From an uncultured Pseudomonadota bacterium (GTDB lineage: Bacteria > Pseudomonadota > Gammaproteobacteria > Burkholderiales > SG8-41): a stretch of 5,466 bases of DNA. A program made the translations under genes and the position numbers. Below the pieces are notes generated by a model. That model did not search any database and was not told where the DNA came from. It saw nothing but the letters and a program-made list of their open reading frames with translations. Within the stretch, counting starts at the first letter, position 1. Every line of letters begins with the position of its first letter. The stretch lies in assembly GCA_946885605.1 (NCBI GenBank), contig CAMPGR010000183.1:1-5466 (forward strand), written 5' to 3'. Shown one piece after another: positions 5,447 through 5,466 of the stretch.

Positions 5447-5466
5447 CAGGCGAAGGAAGCAAAAGA

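Overview
The window is high-GC bacterial DNA. A Bug/TctC-type solute receptor gene standing without transporter genes is typical of Burkholderiales and related Betaproteobacteria, so I infer an environmental betaproteobacterium. No rRNA or other lineage marker is present to confirm this.

Layout. (1) 1-911, minus: a periplasmic Bug/TctC-family receptor gene, cut by the left window edge, with a very clear ribosome binding site. (2) 981-1877, minus: a DUF2236 / MpaB-Lcp-type oxygenase gene, 69 bp upstream of the receptor gene on the same strand and probably co-transcribed with it. (3) 1878-2080: a 203-bp divergent intergenic region. (4) 2081-2938, plus: a two-domain GNAT acetyltransferase gene whose acetyl-CoA motif carries an unusual residue order. 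(5) 2939-4070: about 1.1 kb with no large gene. It holds a possible small ORF on the minus strand (3281-3550), a well-formed 58-residue single-pass membrane protein ORF on the minus strand (3677-3853) that appears leaderless, and several inverted repeats. It also holds an open frame (3017-3298, plus) without a credible start. (6) 4071 to about 5381 or 5405, minus: a full-length NhaA Na+/H+ antiporter gene whose start codon is TTG or, as the ribosome binding site and N-terminal sequence suggest, CTG.

The genes do not form one pathway. The oxygenase and receptor may share a transcript. The acetyltransferase is divergently transcribed from the oxygenase. NhaA is a separate ion-homeostasis gene. 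No phage, CRISPR, tRNA or insertion sequence was recognised. The least explained part is 3281-3900, with its small ORFs and dyads. I do not see convincing evidence for a large undescribed system.
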